A stretch of 64,000 nt of DNA. Source: Rhizobacter sp. OV335 (lineage in GTDB: Bacteria > Pseudomonadota > Gammaproteobacteria > Burkholderiales > Burkholderiaceae_C). A model generated the notes under the pieces. That model saw nothing but the letters and a program-made list of their open reading frames with translations, was not told the origin of the DNA and ran no database searches. This document shows, in pieces, positions 1-8,399 of this stretch; positions within the stretch are counted from its first letter, which is position 1; every line of letters begins with the position of its first letter. A program made the position numbers and the translations under genes. The stretch lies in the NCBI RefSeq assembly GCF_900142965.1, contig NZ_FRCQ01000021.1, forward strand, positions 62,001 to 126,000, given 5' to 3'.

Positions 1-842
1 AGCCGCGCGATCACCGCGATCTCCAGCGGCGTCGTGATGTTCTTCTCCATCAGCACGATGGCCTGGCGCAGCTTCTCATGGTCGCTCGACTCGTAGCCCA
101 GCGCATGCCGGCGCGCCACGTGGCTCGCGGTCTTCTCGGCGTTCACCGTCATCTGGTGCACCACCTTGGCCGCACGGTCGGCGCCGCAGTGCACCCGCAC
201 CAGCTCGGCCGCCAGCTCGACGATCGAGATGCCGCCGGCGCAGGTGATGCGGTTCGAGCCGATCGCATAGTGCGAGCGCGTCTCGAAGGCCAGGCCCGGG
301 TGCATCGCCTGCCAGTCGTCGACATGGAACGGGTGGATGCACGGCGCATGGCCGTTCAGCAGCTCGAAGCGCGCCAGCACGAAGCTGCCGGTGCAGATGC
401 CGATCAGCGGCACCTGGGCCGCCGCCACCGAGCGCAGGAAGGACACATAGCGCGTGTCGGCGCTGCCGATCTGCGGCAGCAGCCCGCCGATCACCGCGAC
501 GTAGTCGTAGTCGACCGGTGCCGACAGCGGCAGGTCGACCGGCACCCGCACGCCGCAGCTCGCCGCCACCGACTCGCCCGGCGTGCCGAGGATGGCCCAT
601 GAGCAGCGGTTCTGCCGGCTCTGGTCGCCCAGGTCGGCAGCATGGCGCAAGCCGTCGCACAGGCCGGCCAGCGACAGCAGCGGAAACCCGGGCCACAGCA
701 GGATGCCGACGCGCAGCTCGGCCTTCGAGGCCGACTTCTTTCCGGGGCGGCTCGGCTGCTCGGCGTGGTCGAGCCGATCGACCAGCGAGCGCGCCTCATC
801 GGTGCGTGATTCGTCGGCCAGGGTTTTCCCGGAATGTCGCAT
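1..842 (-). CDS. GlxA-type AraC-family transcriptional regulator (partial, 3' end outside window)
   Basis: Translation from the ATG at 842 on the minus strand runs open to the left edge, so about 280 codons are visible. Residues ~45-215 form a DJ-1/PfpI-like domain: LLWPGFPLLSLAGLCD near its start, then VAVIGGLLPQ and the cysteine elbow GICTGSFVLAR. The last visible residues (LRQAIVLMEKNITTPLEI) open an AraC helix-turn-helix domain that continues beyond the window. Regulators of this architecture usually control amino-acid, betaine or amine catabolism. It is divergent from the transporter-amidase-oxidase operon that starts 92 bases away and is therefore its likely regulator (inference). The first ~40 residues are polar and may not be part of the protein if a later start is used. 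Confidence 0.85.
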   Translation of the reverse strand, partial: MRHSGKTLADESRTDEARSLVDRLDHAEQPSRPGKKSASKAELRVGILLWPGFPLLSLAGLCDGLRHAADLGDQSRQNRCSWAILGTPGESVAASCGVRVPVDLPLSAPVDYDYVAVIGGLLPQIGSADTRYVSFLRSVAAAQVPLIGICTGSFVLARFELLNGHAPCIHPFHVDDWQAMHPGLAFETRSHYAIGSNRITCAGGISIVELAAELVRVHCGADRAAKVVHQMTVNAEKTASHVARRHALGYESSDHEKLRQAIVLMEKNITTPLEIAVIAR

Positions 843-934
843 CCGTTCAATATAGCCGCAGGGCCCTGCCATGCCGTCGCGGGGATCGTCCCTAGCATCC
901 CCTTCGTCGCAATCAGTACGCACGGCGGGGACAC

Positions 935-1732
935 ATGAAAGACACACTGCTGACGGTCAAGGGCCTGAAGAAGAGCTACGGTTCGGCCGAGGTGCTCAAG
1001 GACATCTCGTTCCAGTTGCAGCGGGGCGAAACGCTCTCGCTGATCGGCCCCAGCGGCTCCGGCAAATCGACCTGCCTGCGCTGCGTGAACTTCCTCGAGA
1101 AACCGAGCGGCGGCGAGATCGTGCTCGAAGGCGAGCGCATCGGAACGGTGCGCACCGGCGACGGGCGCGAACGCATCATGAGCGACCGCGAACTCGCACC
1201 GCAACGCAGCGAGATCGGGATGGTGTTCCAGGGCTTCTACCTGTGGCCGCACTTGAACGTACGCGACAACGTCGCGCTTGCGTCGATCAAGGCCGGCGGC
1301 ATGCCGCGCGCCGAGGCGTATGAACTGGCCGAGCAGATGCTCGAGAAGGTGCACCTGCGCCACAAGGCCGACGAGTACCCCGAGCGCCTGTCCGGCGGCC
1401 AGCAGCAGCGGGTGGCGATCGCTCGTGCGCTGGCCCAGAAGCCCAAGCTGATCCTGTTCGACGAACCGACCTCGGCGCTCGACCCCGAGCTGGTCGGCGA
1501 GGTGCTGGGCGTGATCCGCGAGCTGGCAGAGGAAGGCCGCTCGATGATCCTGGTGACGCACGAGATCCGCTTCGCCCGCGACGTGGCCGACCGCGTGATC
1601 TTCATGGACGGCGGCGTGATCGTCGAGGAAGGCCCGGCGGCCGACGTGATCGACCGGCCCGGGAAGGAGCGCACGCGCGCCTTCCTCGGCCAGGTCGGCC
1701 AAGTCGGTGAACTCTCCGGGCTGGCCACGTGA
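935..1732 (+). CDS. Polar amino-acid ABC transporter, ATP-binding subunit (HisP/GlnQ type)
   Basis: This 265-residue protein is a complete ABC ATPase. Walker A is GPSGSGKST near residue 45, the signature is LSGGQQQR, Walker B is [14 protein letters not shown], and the switch histidine follows in ILVTHE. The sequence and length fit the polar amino-acid uptake family. An acidic and arginine-rich insertion at about residues 70-90 ([18 protein letters not shown]) resembles the one in HisP-like subunits. It is the first gene of the operon; its TGA overlaps the permease ATG at 1732. It should energise import by the two permeases that follow together with the binding protein encoded at 6804. The substrate is not shown by the sequence, but the downstream enzymes suggest an amino acid or an amide derivative. 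Confidence 0.95.
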   Translation: MKDTLLTVKGLKKSYGSAEVLKDISFQLQRGETLSLIGPSGSGKSTCLRCVNFLEKPSGGEIVLEGERIGTVRTGDGRERIMSDRELAPQRSEIGMVFQGFYLWPHLNVRDNVALASIKAGGMPRAEAYELAEQMLEKVHLRHKADEYPERLSGGQQQRVAIARALAQKPKLILFDEPTSALDPELVGEVLGVIRELAEEGRSMILVTHEIRFARDVADRVIFMDGGVIVEEGPAADVIDRPGKERTRAFLGQVGQVGELSGLAT

Positions 1733-2382
1733 TGCTCGACGCCCTGCCCACCATCGTGCTGACGCTGCTCCAGGGCGCCGTCACCGCCGCGCAGGTCGCG
1801 CTCGGCGCCGCGCTGATCGCGTTCACGCTCGGCCTGCTGCTCGCGCTGCTCAACGTGTTCACCGCGCTCGCCGTGCTGCGCACCGCGATCGGCGTCTACG
1901 TGGAGTGGATGCGCAACGTGCCGGCGCTCGCCCACCTGTTCATCCTGTACTTCGGCCTCGCGTCGATCGGCGTGCGCTTCTCGCCGAAGGGCGCGGCCAT
2001 CGTCGGCCTCGGCCTGGTCGGCGCGGCCGTGCTGTGCGACGTGTTCAGCGCCGGCATGCGCGCGCTGCACGTCGGCCAGCGCGAGGCGGCGCTCGCCTGC
2101 GGGCTGTCGCCGCTGCAGGCGCTGCGCTACATCGTGCTGCCGCAGATGCTGCGGCTGACGCTGCCGGCGATCGGCAACTACGCGAGCCAGCTGATCAAGG
2201 ACACCTCGATCGCGTCGGCCATTGCCGCGCCCGAGATCATGTTCTACGCCCGCAACCTGGTGACGTCGACCTTCCAGACGCCGCTGATCTACGCCAGCGC
2301 GGTGGTGCTCTACACGAGCATCGTGTTCCCCGTCAGCTGGATGTTCAACCGCATGGAACGCCGGCTGGGGGTGGGACGATGA
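1732..2382 (+). CDS. Polar amino-acid ABC transporter, permease subunit 1
   Basis: A 216-residue inner-membrane permease of the HisM/GlnP type with hydrophobic helices starting near residues 9, 23 and 88. The cytoplasmic EAA loop that docks on the ATPase is visible at residues ~116-134 (QREAALACGLSPLQALR). The ATG at 1732 overlaps the stop of the ATPase gene by one base; a GTG at 1729 is in frame but less likely. Its own stop overlaps the ATG of the second permease, which implies translational coupling and a heterodimeric channel. Substrate unknown. Confidence 0.93.
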   Translation: MLDALPTIVLTLLQGAVTAAQVALGAALIAFTLGLLLALLNVFTALAVLRTAIGVYVEWMRNVPALAHLFILYFGLASIGVRFSPKGAAIVGLGLVGAAVLCDVFSAGMRALHVGQREAALACGLSPLQALRYIVLPQMLRLTLPAIGNYASQLIKDTSIASAIAAPEIMFYARNLVTSTFQTPLIYASAVVLYTSIVFPVSWMFNRMERRLGVGR

Positions 2383-3065
2383 GCGCGTTTTTCCAGGTGT
2401 ATCGGGAGTACCTGCCCGAATGGTGGCCGCGCCTGCTCGAGGCGGCGCGCGTCACCGCCGAGCTGTCGACGCTCGGCTTCGTGCTCGCGCTGTTGCTGGC
2501 GGCGCTGCTGGTGGCGATGGCCCGTTCGCGCTCGCCGGCGCTGCGGCTGGCGTCGAACGCGGTGGTGCAGTTCGTGCGCGCGGTGCCGCTGCTCGCGCTG
2601 CTGCTGGCGCTGTACTTCGGGTTGCCGTCGTTCGGGCTCACGCTGTCGGGCTACTGGGCCGGCATCCTCGGGCTCGGGCTGCAAGGCGCCGCCTACGTGG
2701 CCGAGGTGTTCCGCGGCGGGCTCGATTCGGTGCACCGCGGCCAGCGCGAGGCCGCGCTCGCGGCCGGGCTCACGCCGCGCCAGGTGTTCACCGCGGTGGT
2801 GCTGCCGCAGGCGCTGCGCGTGATGCTGCCGCCGCTCGTCAACTGCTACGTCTCGCTGCTCAAGGACAGCTCGCTGTGCGCGCTGATCGCGACCGACGAG
2901 CTGATGCTCGCGGCCCGCGCGATGTCCAGCGAGTACTTCCTGCCGCTGCACATCTTCGTGCTGGTCGGGCTCTTCTATTTCGCAATCGCGTTCCCGCTGT
3001 CGATGGTCTCCCGCCTGCTGGGCAGGAGGCTGTCGCGCGGACGGCGCGCCATGGGGACCACATGA
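2379..3065 (+). CDS. Polar amino-acid ABC transporter, permease subunit 2
   Basis: A 228-residue permease paralogous to the preceding one, with the EAA loop QREAALAAGLTPRQVF near residue 125 and the family segment LLKDSSLCALIATDELM. The start is the ATG at 2379 in an ATGA overlap with permease 1. The last codons overlap the amidase start at 3062, so transporter and catabolic enzymes are cotranscribed and coupled. Together with permease 1 it forms the membrane pore for the substrate delivered by the binding protein at 6804. Confidence 0.93.
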   Translation: MSAFFQVYREYLPEWWPRLLEAARVTAELSTLGFVLALLLAALLVAMARSRSPALRLASNAVVQFVRAVPLLALLLALYFGLPSFGLTLSGYWAGILGLGLQGAAYVAEVFRGGLDSVHRGQREAALAAGLTPRQVFTAVVLPQALRVMLPPLVNCYVSLLKDSSLCALIATDELMLAARAMSSEYFLPLHIFVLVGLFYFAIAFPLSMVSRLLGRRLSRGRRAMGTT

Positions 3066-4483
3066 CAACAAACACCAACGCATCGCGCATCGAATCGCTG
3101 ACCTGGGCCACCCTCGAAGAGACCGCCGCCGCGATCAGCGACGGGCAGGTCAGCAGCGAGGCGCTGGTCGAGCACCAGCTGTCGCGCATCGCCCGCTTCG
3201 AGCCGCAGCTGAAGGCCTTCGTCGAGGTCTATGCCGACGAGGCGCGACAGGTGGCGCGCGCGCTCGACGGCCTGCTGCGCGCCGGCATCCGGCTCGGGCC
3301 GCTGCACGGCGTGACGATCGCCATCAAGGACCTGTTCGAGATCGAGGGCCGGCCGATCGGCGCCGGCTCGCGCGCGGTGCCGGCCAAGGTCTCGGCGATC
3401 AACGCGACGGTGGTCGAGCGGCTGCGCGCGGCCGGCGCGGTGATCATCGGCAAGACCCAGACGGTCGAGTTCGCGTTCGGCGGCTGGGGCACCAATGCGG
3501 TGATGGGCACGCCGTGGAACCCGTGGGACCTGCAGACGCACCGCGTGCCGGGCGGCTCGAGCAGCGGCTCGTCGGTGGCGGTGGCGGCAGGCCTGGCCTG
3601 CGGCGCGCTCGGCACCGACACCGGGGGCTCGGTGCGCATTCCGGCCGGGCTGTGCGGGCTGGTCGGGCTGAAGACGACGCACGGGCTGGTGAGCCGCCAC
3701 GGCCTGGTCGAGCTGTGCCCGACGCACGACACGGTGGGCCCGATCGCGCGCAGCGTGCGCGACGTGGCGCTGCTGCTGGACGTGATCGCCGGGCCCGATC
3801 CGCGCGACTCGGTCAGCGCCGATGCGCCGGTGCGCCGCGTGATCCACCACATCGAGCACGGCGTGGCCGGCACGCGGGTGTGGGTGCTGCCGGCGTCGGA
3901 GCGGCATTCGATCGAATCGGACGTGCTGTCGCTGTACGACCGCGCGCTGTCGACGCTGGCAGAGCTGGGCATGCAGCTGGTCGAGCGGCCGCTGCCGCAG
4001 AGCCTGACCGAATCGATGCGCATCGCCGGCAAGCTGATGAGCGCCGAGGGGTATGCCAACCTCGGCGAGCTGTTCGAGCAGGACCTGGTGTTCGACCCGC
4101 ACGTGCGGCGCCGCATCCTGGCCGGCAAGGACATCGACGCCGCGCAGTACATCGAGCTGCTGAAGATGCGTGACAAGGCGCGCACCGCGATGCTCGACGC
4201 GATGGAGAGCGTGGACGTGTGCTTCATGCCGACCAACGCGATCACCGCGATCCCGGTCGGCGAGGTCGACGAGCTGTCGACGCCGCTGTCGCGTTTCGGC
4301 CGCTTCGTGAACCTGCTCGACCTGTGCTCGGTCGCGGTGCAGGCGGGGCTGTCGGGCCAGGGGCTGCCGGTCTCGGTGCAGTTCGTCGGCAAGCCGATGG
4401 CCGAGCCGCTGGTGCTGCGCATCGCGCATGCGTTCGAGAAGGCCACCCCGTGGCACGAGGCCGTTCCCAACGGGCTGGATTGA
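3062..4483 (+). CDS. Amidase-signature family hydrolase
   Basis: This 473-residue cytoplasmic enzyme carries the amidase-signature catalytic triad Ser-cisSer-Lys: the lysine in VTIAIKDLFE (about residue 90), the glycine/serine-rich loop VPGGSSSGSSVAVAAG (about residue 165) and the nucleophile in GTDTGGSVRIPAGLCG (about residue 190). Members hydrolyse C-N bonds of amides, including indole-acetamide, malonamide, carbamoyl and Glu-tRNA amides. The specific substrate cannot be read here. The ATG at 3062 overlaps the permease stop. Being inside a transport operon with a cyclodeaminase-like enzyme and an FAD oxidase, it probably releases ammonia or an amino acid from an imported amide (inference). 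It is too isolated from gatC/gatB to be a tRNA amidotransferase subunit. Confidence 0.92.
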   Translation: MTTNTNASRIESLTWATLEETAAAISDGQVSSEALVEHQLSRIARFEPQLKAFVEVYADEARQVARALDGLLRAGIRLGPLHGVTIAIKDLFEIEGRPIGAGSRAVPAKVSAINATVVERLRAAGAVIIGKTQTVEFAFGGWGTNAVMGTPWNPWDLQTHRVPGGSSSGSSVAVAAGLACGALGTDTGGSVRIPAGLCGLVGLKTTHGLVSRHGLVELCPTHDTVGPIARSVRDVALLLDVIAGPDPRDSVSADAPVRRVIHHIEHGVAGTRVWVLPASERHSIESDVLSLYDRALSTLAELGMQLVERPLPQSLTESMRIAGKLMSAEGYANLGELFEQDLVFDPHVRRRILAGKDIDAAQYIELLKMRDKARTAMLDAMESVDVCFMPTNAITAIPVGEVDELSTPLSRFGRFVNLLDLCSVAVQAGLSGQGLPVSVQFVGKPMAEPLVLRIAHAFEKATPWHEAVPNGLD

Positions 4484-4509
4484 TCCCCCCCAACGTCAAA
4501 GCGAACACC

Positions 4510-5451
4510 ATGCTTCACATCACCGATTCGCAGGTTTCCGAGCTGCTGGACTTCCGCGGCGTCACGGAGGTGCTGGCCGAGGCCTTCCAGGACCTGGCCC
4601 ATGACAAGGCGGCCGTGCACGGACGCCAGCGCACCGATTGCGCCGGCATGAAGCTCAGCACCATGGGCGGCATCTGGGCCGCGCGCAACGTGGCGGGCGT
4701 CAAGGTCTACCCGACGGTAACCGGCCAGTTCAGCTTCGCGATGATCCTGTTCGACCTGTCGACCAACACGCCGGTCGCGGTGCTCGACGGCAACGAGCTG
4801 ACGCGCTTTCGCACCGCATCGATCACGCGCATGGTGGCCTCGCGCGCGGCCGCGCCGTCGCCCCGCAAGCTGGCGCTGTTCGGCGCCGGACTGCAGGGGC
4901 GCTCGCAGGCGCATGCGCTGTGCGAGGTGTTCCGCTTCGACGAGATCTGCGTCGTCGACCCGAAGGCCGAAGGCGCCTGGTGCGACCGGCTGCAGTCGCT
5001 GAGCGGCGCGCGCGTGCGCCTGACCACGGCCGAGAAGGCGGTGCGCGATGCGGATGTGGTGATCACCGCGACCCGTTCGTCCGAGCCGGTGTTCGACGGC
5101 GAGTGGCTGGCGCCGGGCGCCTTCGTCGCCGCGATCGGCACCAGCACGCCGAAGGGCCGCGAGCTCGACGACACCACGATGAGCCGCGCGGCGCGCATCG
5201 TCGTCGAATGGAAGCAGCAGAGCCTGGTCGAGGCCGGCGAGATCGTGCTGTGGAACCAGCGCCACCTGACCGAGAAGTACGTCGACCTGCCGGAGCTGTT
5301 CGGCGGCCAGCAGCCGTGGCGGCTGGAACAGCCCGGCATCACCGTGTTCAAGTCGGTCGGCGTCGGGCTGGCCGACGTGGCCACCGCGCAGCTGGTGCTG
5401 TCTCGGGTGCGCGGCGGCTGGCTGCTGGCGGCGGACGAGGTCACCGCATGA
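4510..5451 (+). CDS. Ornithine cyclodeaminase / mu-crystallin family protein
   Basis: A 313-residue NAD(P)-binding enzyme of the ornithine cyclodeaminase/alanine dehydrogenase/mu-crystallin family. Visible signatures are the substrate-side GMKLSTMGGIWAARN with the conserved lysine, the LTRFRTASITRMVASR segment, the dinucleotide-binding LALFGAGLQGRSQAHAL, and the late VFKSVGVGLADVATAQLV. Family members convert ornithine to proline, or reduce ketimines and other cyclic imines. The 26-base gap after the amidase has no promoter-like feature, and the stop overlaps the ATG of the following oxidase. In this operon it may act on an imino or amino acid made by the amidase or the oxidase. The reaction itself remains open. 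Confidence 0.9.
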   Translation: MLHITDSQVSELLDFRGVTEVLAEAFQDLAHDKAAVHGRQRTDCAGMKLSTMGGIWAARNVAGVKVYPTVTGQFSFAMILFDLSTNTPVAVLDGNELTRFRTASITRMVASRAAAPSPRKLALFGAGLQGRSQAHALCEVFRFDEICVVDPKAEGAWCDRLQSLSGARVRLTTAEKAVRDADVVITATRSSEPVFDGEWLAPGAFVAAIGTSTPKGRELDDTTMSRAARIVVEWKQQSLVEAGEIVLWNQRHLTEKYVDLPELFGGQQPWRLEQPGITVFKSVGVGLADVATAQLVLSRVRGGWLLAADEVTA

Positions 5452-6659
5452 AGGTCTGTGTGGTCGGCGCCGGCCTGATCGGCTGCGCGAGCGCCTACCA
5501 GCTCGCGAAGGCGGGCTTCGAGGTGCAGCTGGTCGATGCGGCGCCCGAGCCGGGCACCGGCACCAGCTTCGCCAACGGCGCGCAGCTGAGCTACAGCTAT
5601 GTGGAGCCGTTCGCATCGCCGGGCACGCTGCAATCGCTGCCGAAGATGCTGCTGTCATCGGACTCGCCGGTGAAGTTCCGGCTGCGTGCCGACTGGCGGC
5701 AATGGCGCTGGGGCCTGCAGTTCCTGCGCGCGTGCCGGCGCGAGACGGCCCTGCACGGCACGGCCGCGCTGCTCGACCTGGCGCAGCGCAGCCGCCGCGT
5801 GCTCGAGGGCTGGATGGGCGAGGAGCGCTGGTCGTTCGGCTTCGCGCAGAACGGCAAGCTGGTGCTGTGCCCGGATGAAGACACACTGCGGCGCCAGCGC
5901 GCGCAGGTGGAACTGCAGGCGCAGTTCGGTTGCCGGCAGGAGGTGCTGTCGCCCACCGAATGCCGCAACCGCGAGCCGGCACTGGCCGCAGCGCGCGAAG
6001 AGATCGCCGGCGGCATCTGGACCGAAGACGAGTGCGTGGCCGACCCCTACCTGCTGTGCCGCGAACTGGTGGCGGGGCTGCGGCGGCTGGGCGGCACGGT
6101 GGCGTTCGACACGTCGATCAGCGGCTTCGTGCGCGACGGGCTGCGCTATGCATCGGCGCAGTCGAACCGCGGCGAGCTGACGGCCGATGCCTTCGTGCTG
6201 GCGGCCGGGCCGCATGCCGCGGCACTCGCCTCGGGCGTCGGGCTGCACCTGCCGGTCTACCCGATCAAGGGCTACAGCATCACGGTGCCGTTCAAGGGCA
6301 GCGCCCGGCCGACTGCGAGCGTCACGCACCTGGGCCGCAAGACGGTGTTCGCGCCGCTCGGCGACCGGCTGCGCGTGGCCGCGATGGCCGAGATCACCGG
6401 CTACGGGCTGGAGGTGCCGGCCTCGCGCGTGCGGGCGATGCTCGACAGCGTGGAGGCGGTGTACCCCGGGCTGTGCGAGCTGGAGGCGCCGCAGACCTGG
6501 GCCGGCCTGCGGCCCGCGACGCCCGATTCGGTGCCGATCATCGGCCGCGTGCGCGACAGCAACGTCTTCGTCAACGCCGGCCAAGGCGCGCTCGGGCTGA
6601 CGCTCGCGGCGGGCAGCGCCGAGCGGCTGGCGGGCGAGCTGCAGCGGTATGCGGCCTGA
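5448..6659 (+). CDS. FAD-dependent D-amino-acid dehydrogenase-like oxidoreductase (DadA family)
   Basis: The 403-residue product begins with a typical Rossmann FAD motif (VCVVGAGLIGCASAYQLAKA) and has the DadA-family segments TGTSFANGAQLSYSYVEPFA near residue 35, the mid-protein VYPIKGYSITVP, and the C-terminal GLRPATPDSVPIIGR followed by NAGQGALGLTLAAGSAERL. Such enzymes oxidise D-amino acids to 2-oxo acids and ammonia, feeding electrons to the membrane quinone pool. The start is the ATG at 5448, overlapping the preceding stop. It is the last enzyme gene before the binding protein and indicates that the imported compound is, or yields, an amino acid, possibly a D-amino acid. Confidence 0.92.
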   Translation: MKVCVVGAGLIGCASAYQLAKAGFEVQLVDAAPEPGTGTSFANGAQLSYSYVEPFASPGTLQSLPKMLLSSDSPVKFRLRADWRQWRWGLQFLRACRRETALHGTAALLDLAQRSRRVLEGWMGEERWSFGFAQNGKLVLCPDEDTLRRQRAQVELQAQFGCRQEVLSPTECRNREPALAAAREEIAGGIWTEDECVADPYLLCRELVAGLRRLGGTVAFDTSISGFVRDGLRYASAQSNRGELTADAFVLAAGPHAAALASGVGLHLPVYPIKGYSITVPFKGSARPTASVTHLGRKTVFAPLGDRLRVAAMAEITGYGLEVPASRVRAMLDSVEAVYPGLCELEAPQTWAGLRPATPDSVPIIGRVRDSNVFVNAGQGALGLTLAAGSAERLAGELQRYAA

Positions 6660-6803
6660 CGCACCAATCCGGATCCCGAGGGCTTACCCGGCATGTCGCA
6701 AACGTGCAATTCACGTGTCAGCGCCTGCCATCCCCGCGGGGCTGGCGTCCCTATATTCGCTGCCGTTCCAGTCCCATAACGTCAACACTTTCAGGAGTTC
6801 CCC
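6660..6803 (+). promoter_or_regulatory. Leader region of the binding-protein gene with candidate -10 element and strong ribosome site
   Basis: This 144-base gap breaks the otherwise overlapping operon. TATATT at 6752-6757 is a plausible sigma-70 -10 element, although no convincing -35 is seen. AGGAG lies just upstream of the ATG at 6804. A separate promoter would allow the periplasmic binding protein to be made in excess of the membrane components, as is common for ABC systems (inference). Confidence 0.4.
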
Positions 6804-7679
6804 ATGTTGAACGGACGCATTCGAATCGCTGCCCTGCTGGCCACGCTGCTGGCTGCCATCGCGGCCCCTGCGCTGGCGCAGACGGTCGAGACCATCGACA
6901 AAGGCGCGCTGACCATCGCCTTCACCGGCGACATGCCCGGCACCGGCTACCAGGACGGCAAGATGGTCGGCTACGACGGCGAGATCCTGCAGCGCATCAG
7001 CGATGCCGCCAAGCTGAAGGTGAAGCCGGCGCTGATGGAGTGGTCCGGCACGATCGCGTCGGTGCAGGCCAGGCGCGTCGACGTGATGGCCGGCACGATG
7101 GGCTGGACCGAGCAGCGCTCGAAGATCATGACGCTGAGCGACCCGATCCATTACTTCAAGAACGGCATCACCCAGACCGAGAAGAACAACTGGAGCAAGC
7201 TGAAGGACCTGGAAGGCAAGAAGGTCGGCACCATCACCGGCTTCTCGTTCATCCCCGAGCTGCGCAAGATCAGCGGCCTGACGCTCGCGCTGTACGACAC
7301 CTCCGACGCGGCCGTGCGCGACCTGCTGGCCGGCCGCATCGACGCGGTGATCGGCGACCCGCCGGTGATGCAGTACGCGATCTCGCGCAACCCGCAGTGG
7401 CACATCAAGTTCAACGCGTTCACCGACCAGTCGCCCGACTTCCCGCTGCTGACCGGCCTCGGCCAGGTGGTGTTCGGCCTGAGCAAGGACAACCCGGAAC
7501 TCGTGAAGGCCGTCAACGCCGAGATCGCGAAGCTGTGGCAGAGCTGCGAGCTGCGCAACATCGGCAAGACCTACGGCCTGGTGCAGGACGTGTGGTTCGT
7601 GCCCGTGGGCCAGAACCTGCGCGCCGGCGTGGACCGCCCGGCCGACTGGAAGCTGCCTTCGTGCAAGCCGTCGGCCTGA
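6804..7679 (+). CDS. Periplasmic amino-acid-binding protein of the ABC transporter
   Basis: The 291-residue product has a clear Sec signal peptide (MLNGRIRIAALLATLLAAI..., cut after ALA near residue 25) and then a family-3 solute-binding fold: GALTIAFTGDMPGTGYQDGK, MVGYDGEILQRISDAA, an SVQARRVDVMAGTMGWTEQR hinge and GRIDAVIGDPPVMQYAIS. It captures the substrate in the periplasm for the permease pair at 1732 and 2379. It is the last gene of the locus and is followed within 30 bases by a strong terminator. The C-terminal pair of cysteines (WQSCELR and LPSCKPS) may form a disulfide. Confidence 0.93.
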   Translation: MLNGRIRIAALLATLLAAIAAPALAQTVETIDKGALTIAFTGDMPGTGYQDGKMVGYDGEILQRISDAAKLKVKPALMEWSGTIASVQARRVDVMAGTMGWTEQRSKIMTLSDPIHYFKNGITQTEKNNWSKLKDLEGKKVGTITGFSFIPELRKISGLTLALYDTSDAAVRDLLAGRIDAVIGDPPVMQYAISRNPQWHIKFNAFTDQSPDFPLLTGLGQVVFGLSKDNPELVKAVNAEIAKLWQSCELRNIGKTYGLVQDVWFVPVGQNLRAGVDRPADWKLPSCKPSA

Positions 7680-7705
7680 TCGACTCCAGCGGCCTTGCCG
7701 AAGCA

Positions 7706-7734
7706 GCCGGGTCCCGCGAGGGGCCCGGCTTTTT
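7706..7734 (+). terminator. Rho-independent terminator after the binding-protein gene
   Basis: A ten-base stem (GCCGGGTCCC / GGGGCCCGGC, one G-U-type mismatch) with a four-base GCGA loop is followed directly by five T residues. It ends the transport/catabolism operon and separates it from the secretion cluster, whose first control box starts 24 bases later. Confidence 0.9.
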
Positions 7735-7757
7735 CATGCGGAGCCGACCGACCCATC

Positions 7758-7819
7758 TTCGGGTCGACGTACGACCGTTCGGTTGCCTGGATGCACCGCC
7801 CATCGGTGGCACGCACACT
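7758..7819 (+). promoter_or_regulatory. Perfect hrpII/PIP box with -10 element
   Basis: TTCG at 7758-7761 and TTCG at 7778-7781 are separated by exactly 16 bases. A CACACT hexamer (fits YANNNT) begins at 7814, 32 bases after the box. In Ralstonia and Xanthomonas this arrangement is the binding site of HrpB/HrpX. It drives the small gene starting at 7857. The same geometry recurs upstream of sctC and of the gene at 30274. Confidence 0.85.
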
Positions 7820-7856
7820 GGCTTCACGATCAGCCACCCCCGCACGCCCTGCCACC

Positions 7857-8387
7857 GTGAACACCACCACCACTTCGAATGAGTTCCTCTCCGAGATGTC
7901 CCTGCTGATGGGGCTGCCGCAGGGCGGCGCCACTGCGTTGCAGGACAGCTCGGCGTTCTGGGGCCCCGGCGGCCTGCTGTGCCGGCTGCAGATGCAGCAC
8001 GACGGCGCGAGTACCGCGGTGAGGCCGCAGGTGCTGCTGCCGATGCTGGCGCGCGAGCTCGCCGGCTTGCGCGTCGAGCAGATGATGGCGATGCAGCAGG
8101 CGGTGATGCTCGAATACGGCTGGATGCTCGGGCTGTCGTCCGAAGGCATGCTGCAGCTGAGCCCGCTGAAGTGGATCGAGCAGCCGAGCGACGCCGTTGC
8201 GGCGCTGGACCTCGGTCATGCCGTCGGCATGCAGGCGCTGGAGACGCTGTTCGTCGATGGCGATGAGGAGACGGACGATGGCGCCGAGCTTGGCTTCGAC
8301 CGGTTCAAGGAATCGGTCGACGATGAGTTCGATGCGCTGTTGGCGGACACCGGCGACAAGCGCGCGCCGCGGCCGACCTTGCACTGA
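7857..8387 (+). CDS. Box-controlled small acidic protein, possible CesT-like type III chaperone
   Basis: I do not recognise a named family. From the GTG at 7857 the product is 176 residues; an in-frame ATG at 7896 is an alternative, since no strong ribosome site precedes the GTG. The segment MMAMQQAVMLEYGWMLGLS followed by EGMLQLSPLKWIEQ resembles the end of a type III class-I chaperone fold (helix, then strands with small polar turns), and the C-terminus is strongly acidic (DGDEETDDGAELGFD). It lies 76 bases downstream of a perfect hrpII/PIP box, so it is very likely expressed with the secretion system. Either a chaperone or a secreted protein is possible. It converges on the kinase gene, whose stop is 12 bases away. 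Confidence 0.6.
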   Translation: MNTTTTSNEFLSEMSLLMGLPQGGATALQDSSAFWGPGGLLCRLQMQHDGASTAVRPQVLLPMLARELAGLRVEQMMAMQQAVMLEYGWMLGLSSEGMLQLSPLKWIEQPSDAVAALDLGHAVGMQALETLFVDGDEETDDGAELGFDRFKESVDDEFDALLADTGDKRAPRPTLH

Positions 8388-8399
8388 GCAGCCGGCCCC

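Noticed and set aside
3229-5982. Long minus-strand open frame opposite the amidase and cyclodeaminase genes
   Set aside because: The plus strand has intact catalytic motifs; the antisense product is Arg/Ser/Pro-rich without any motif.
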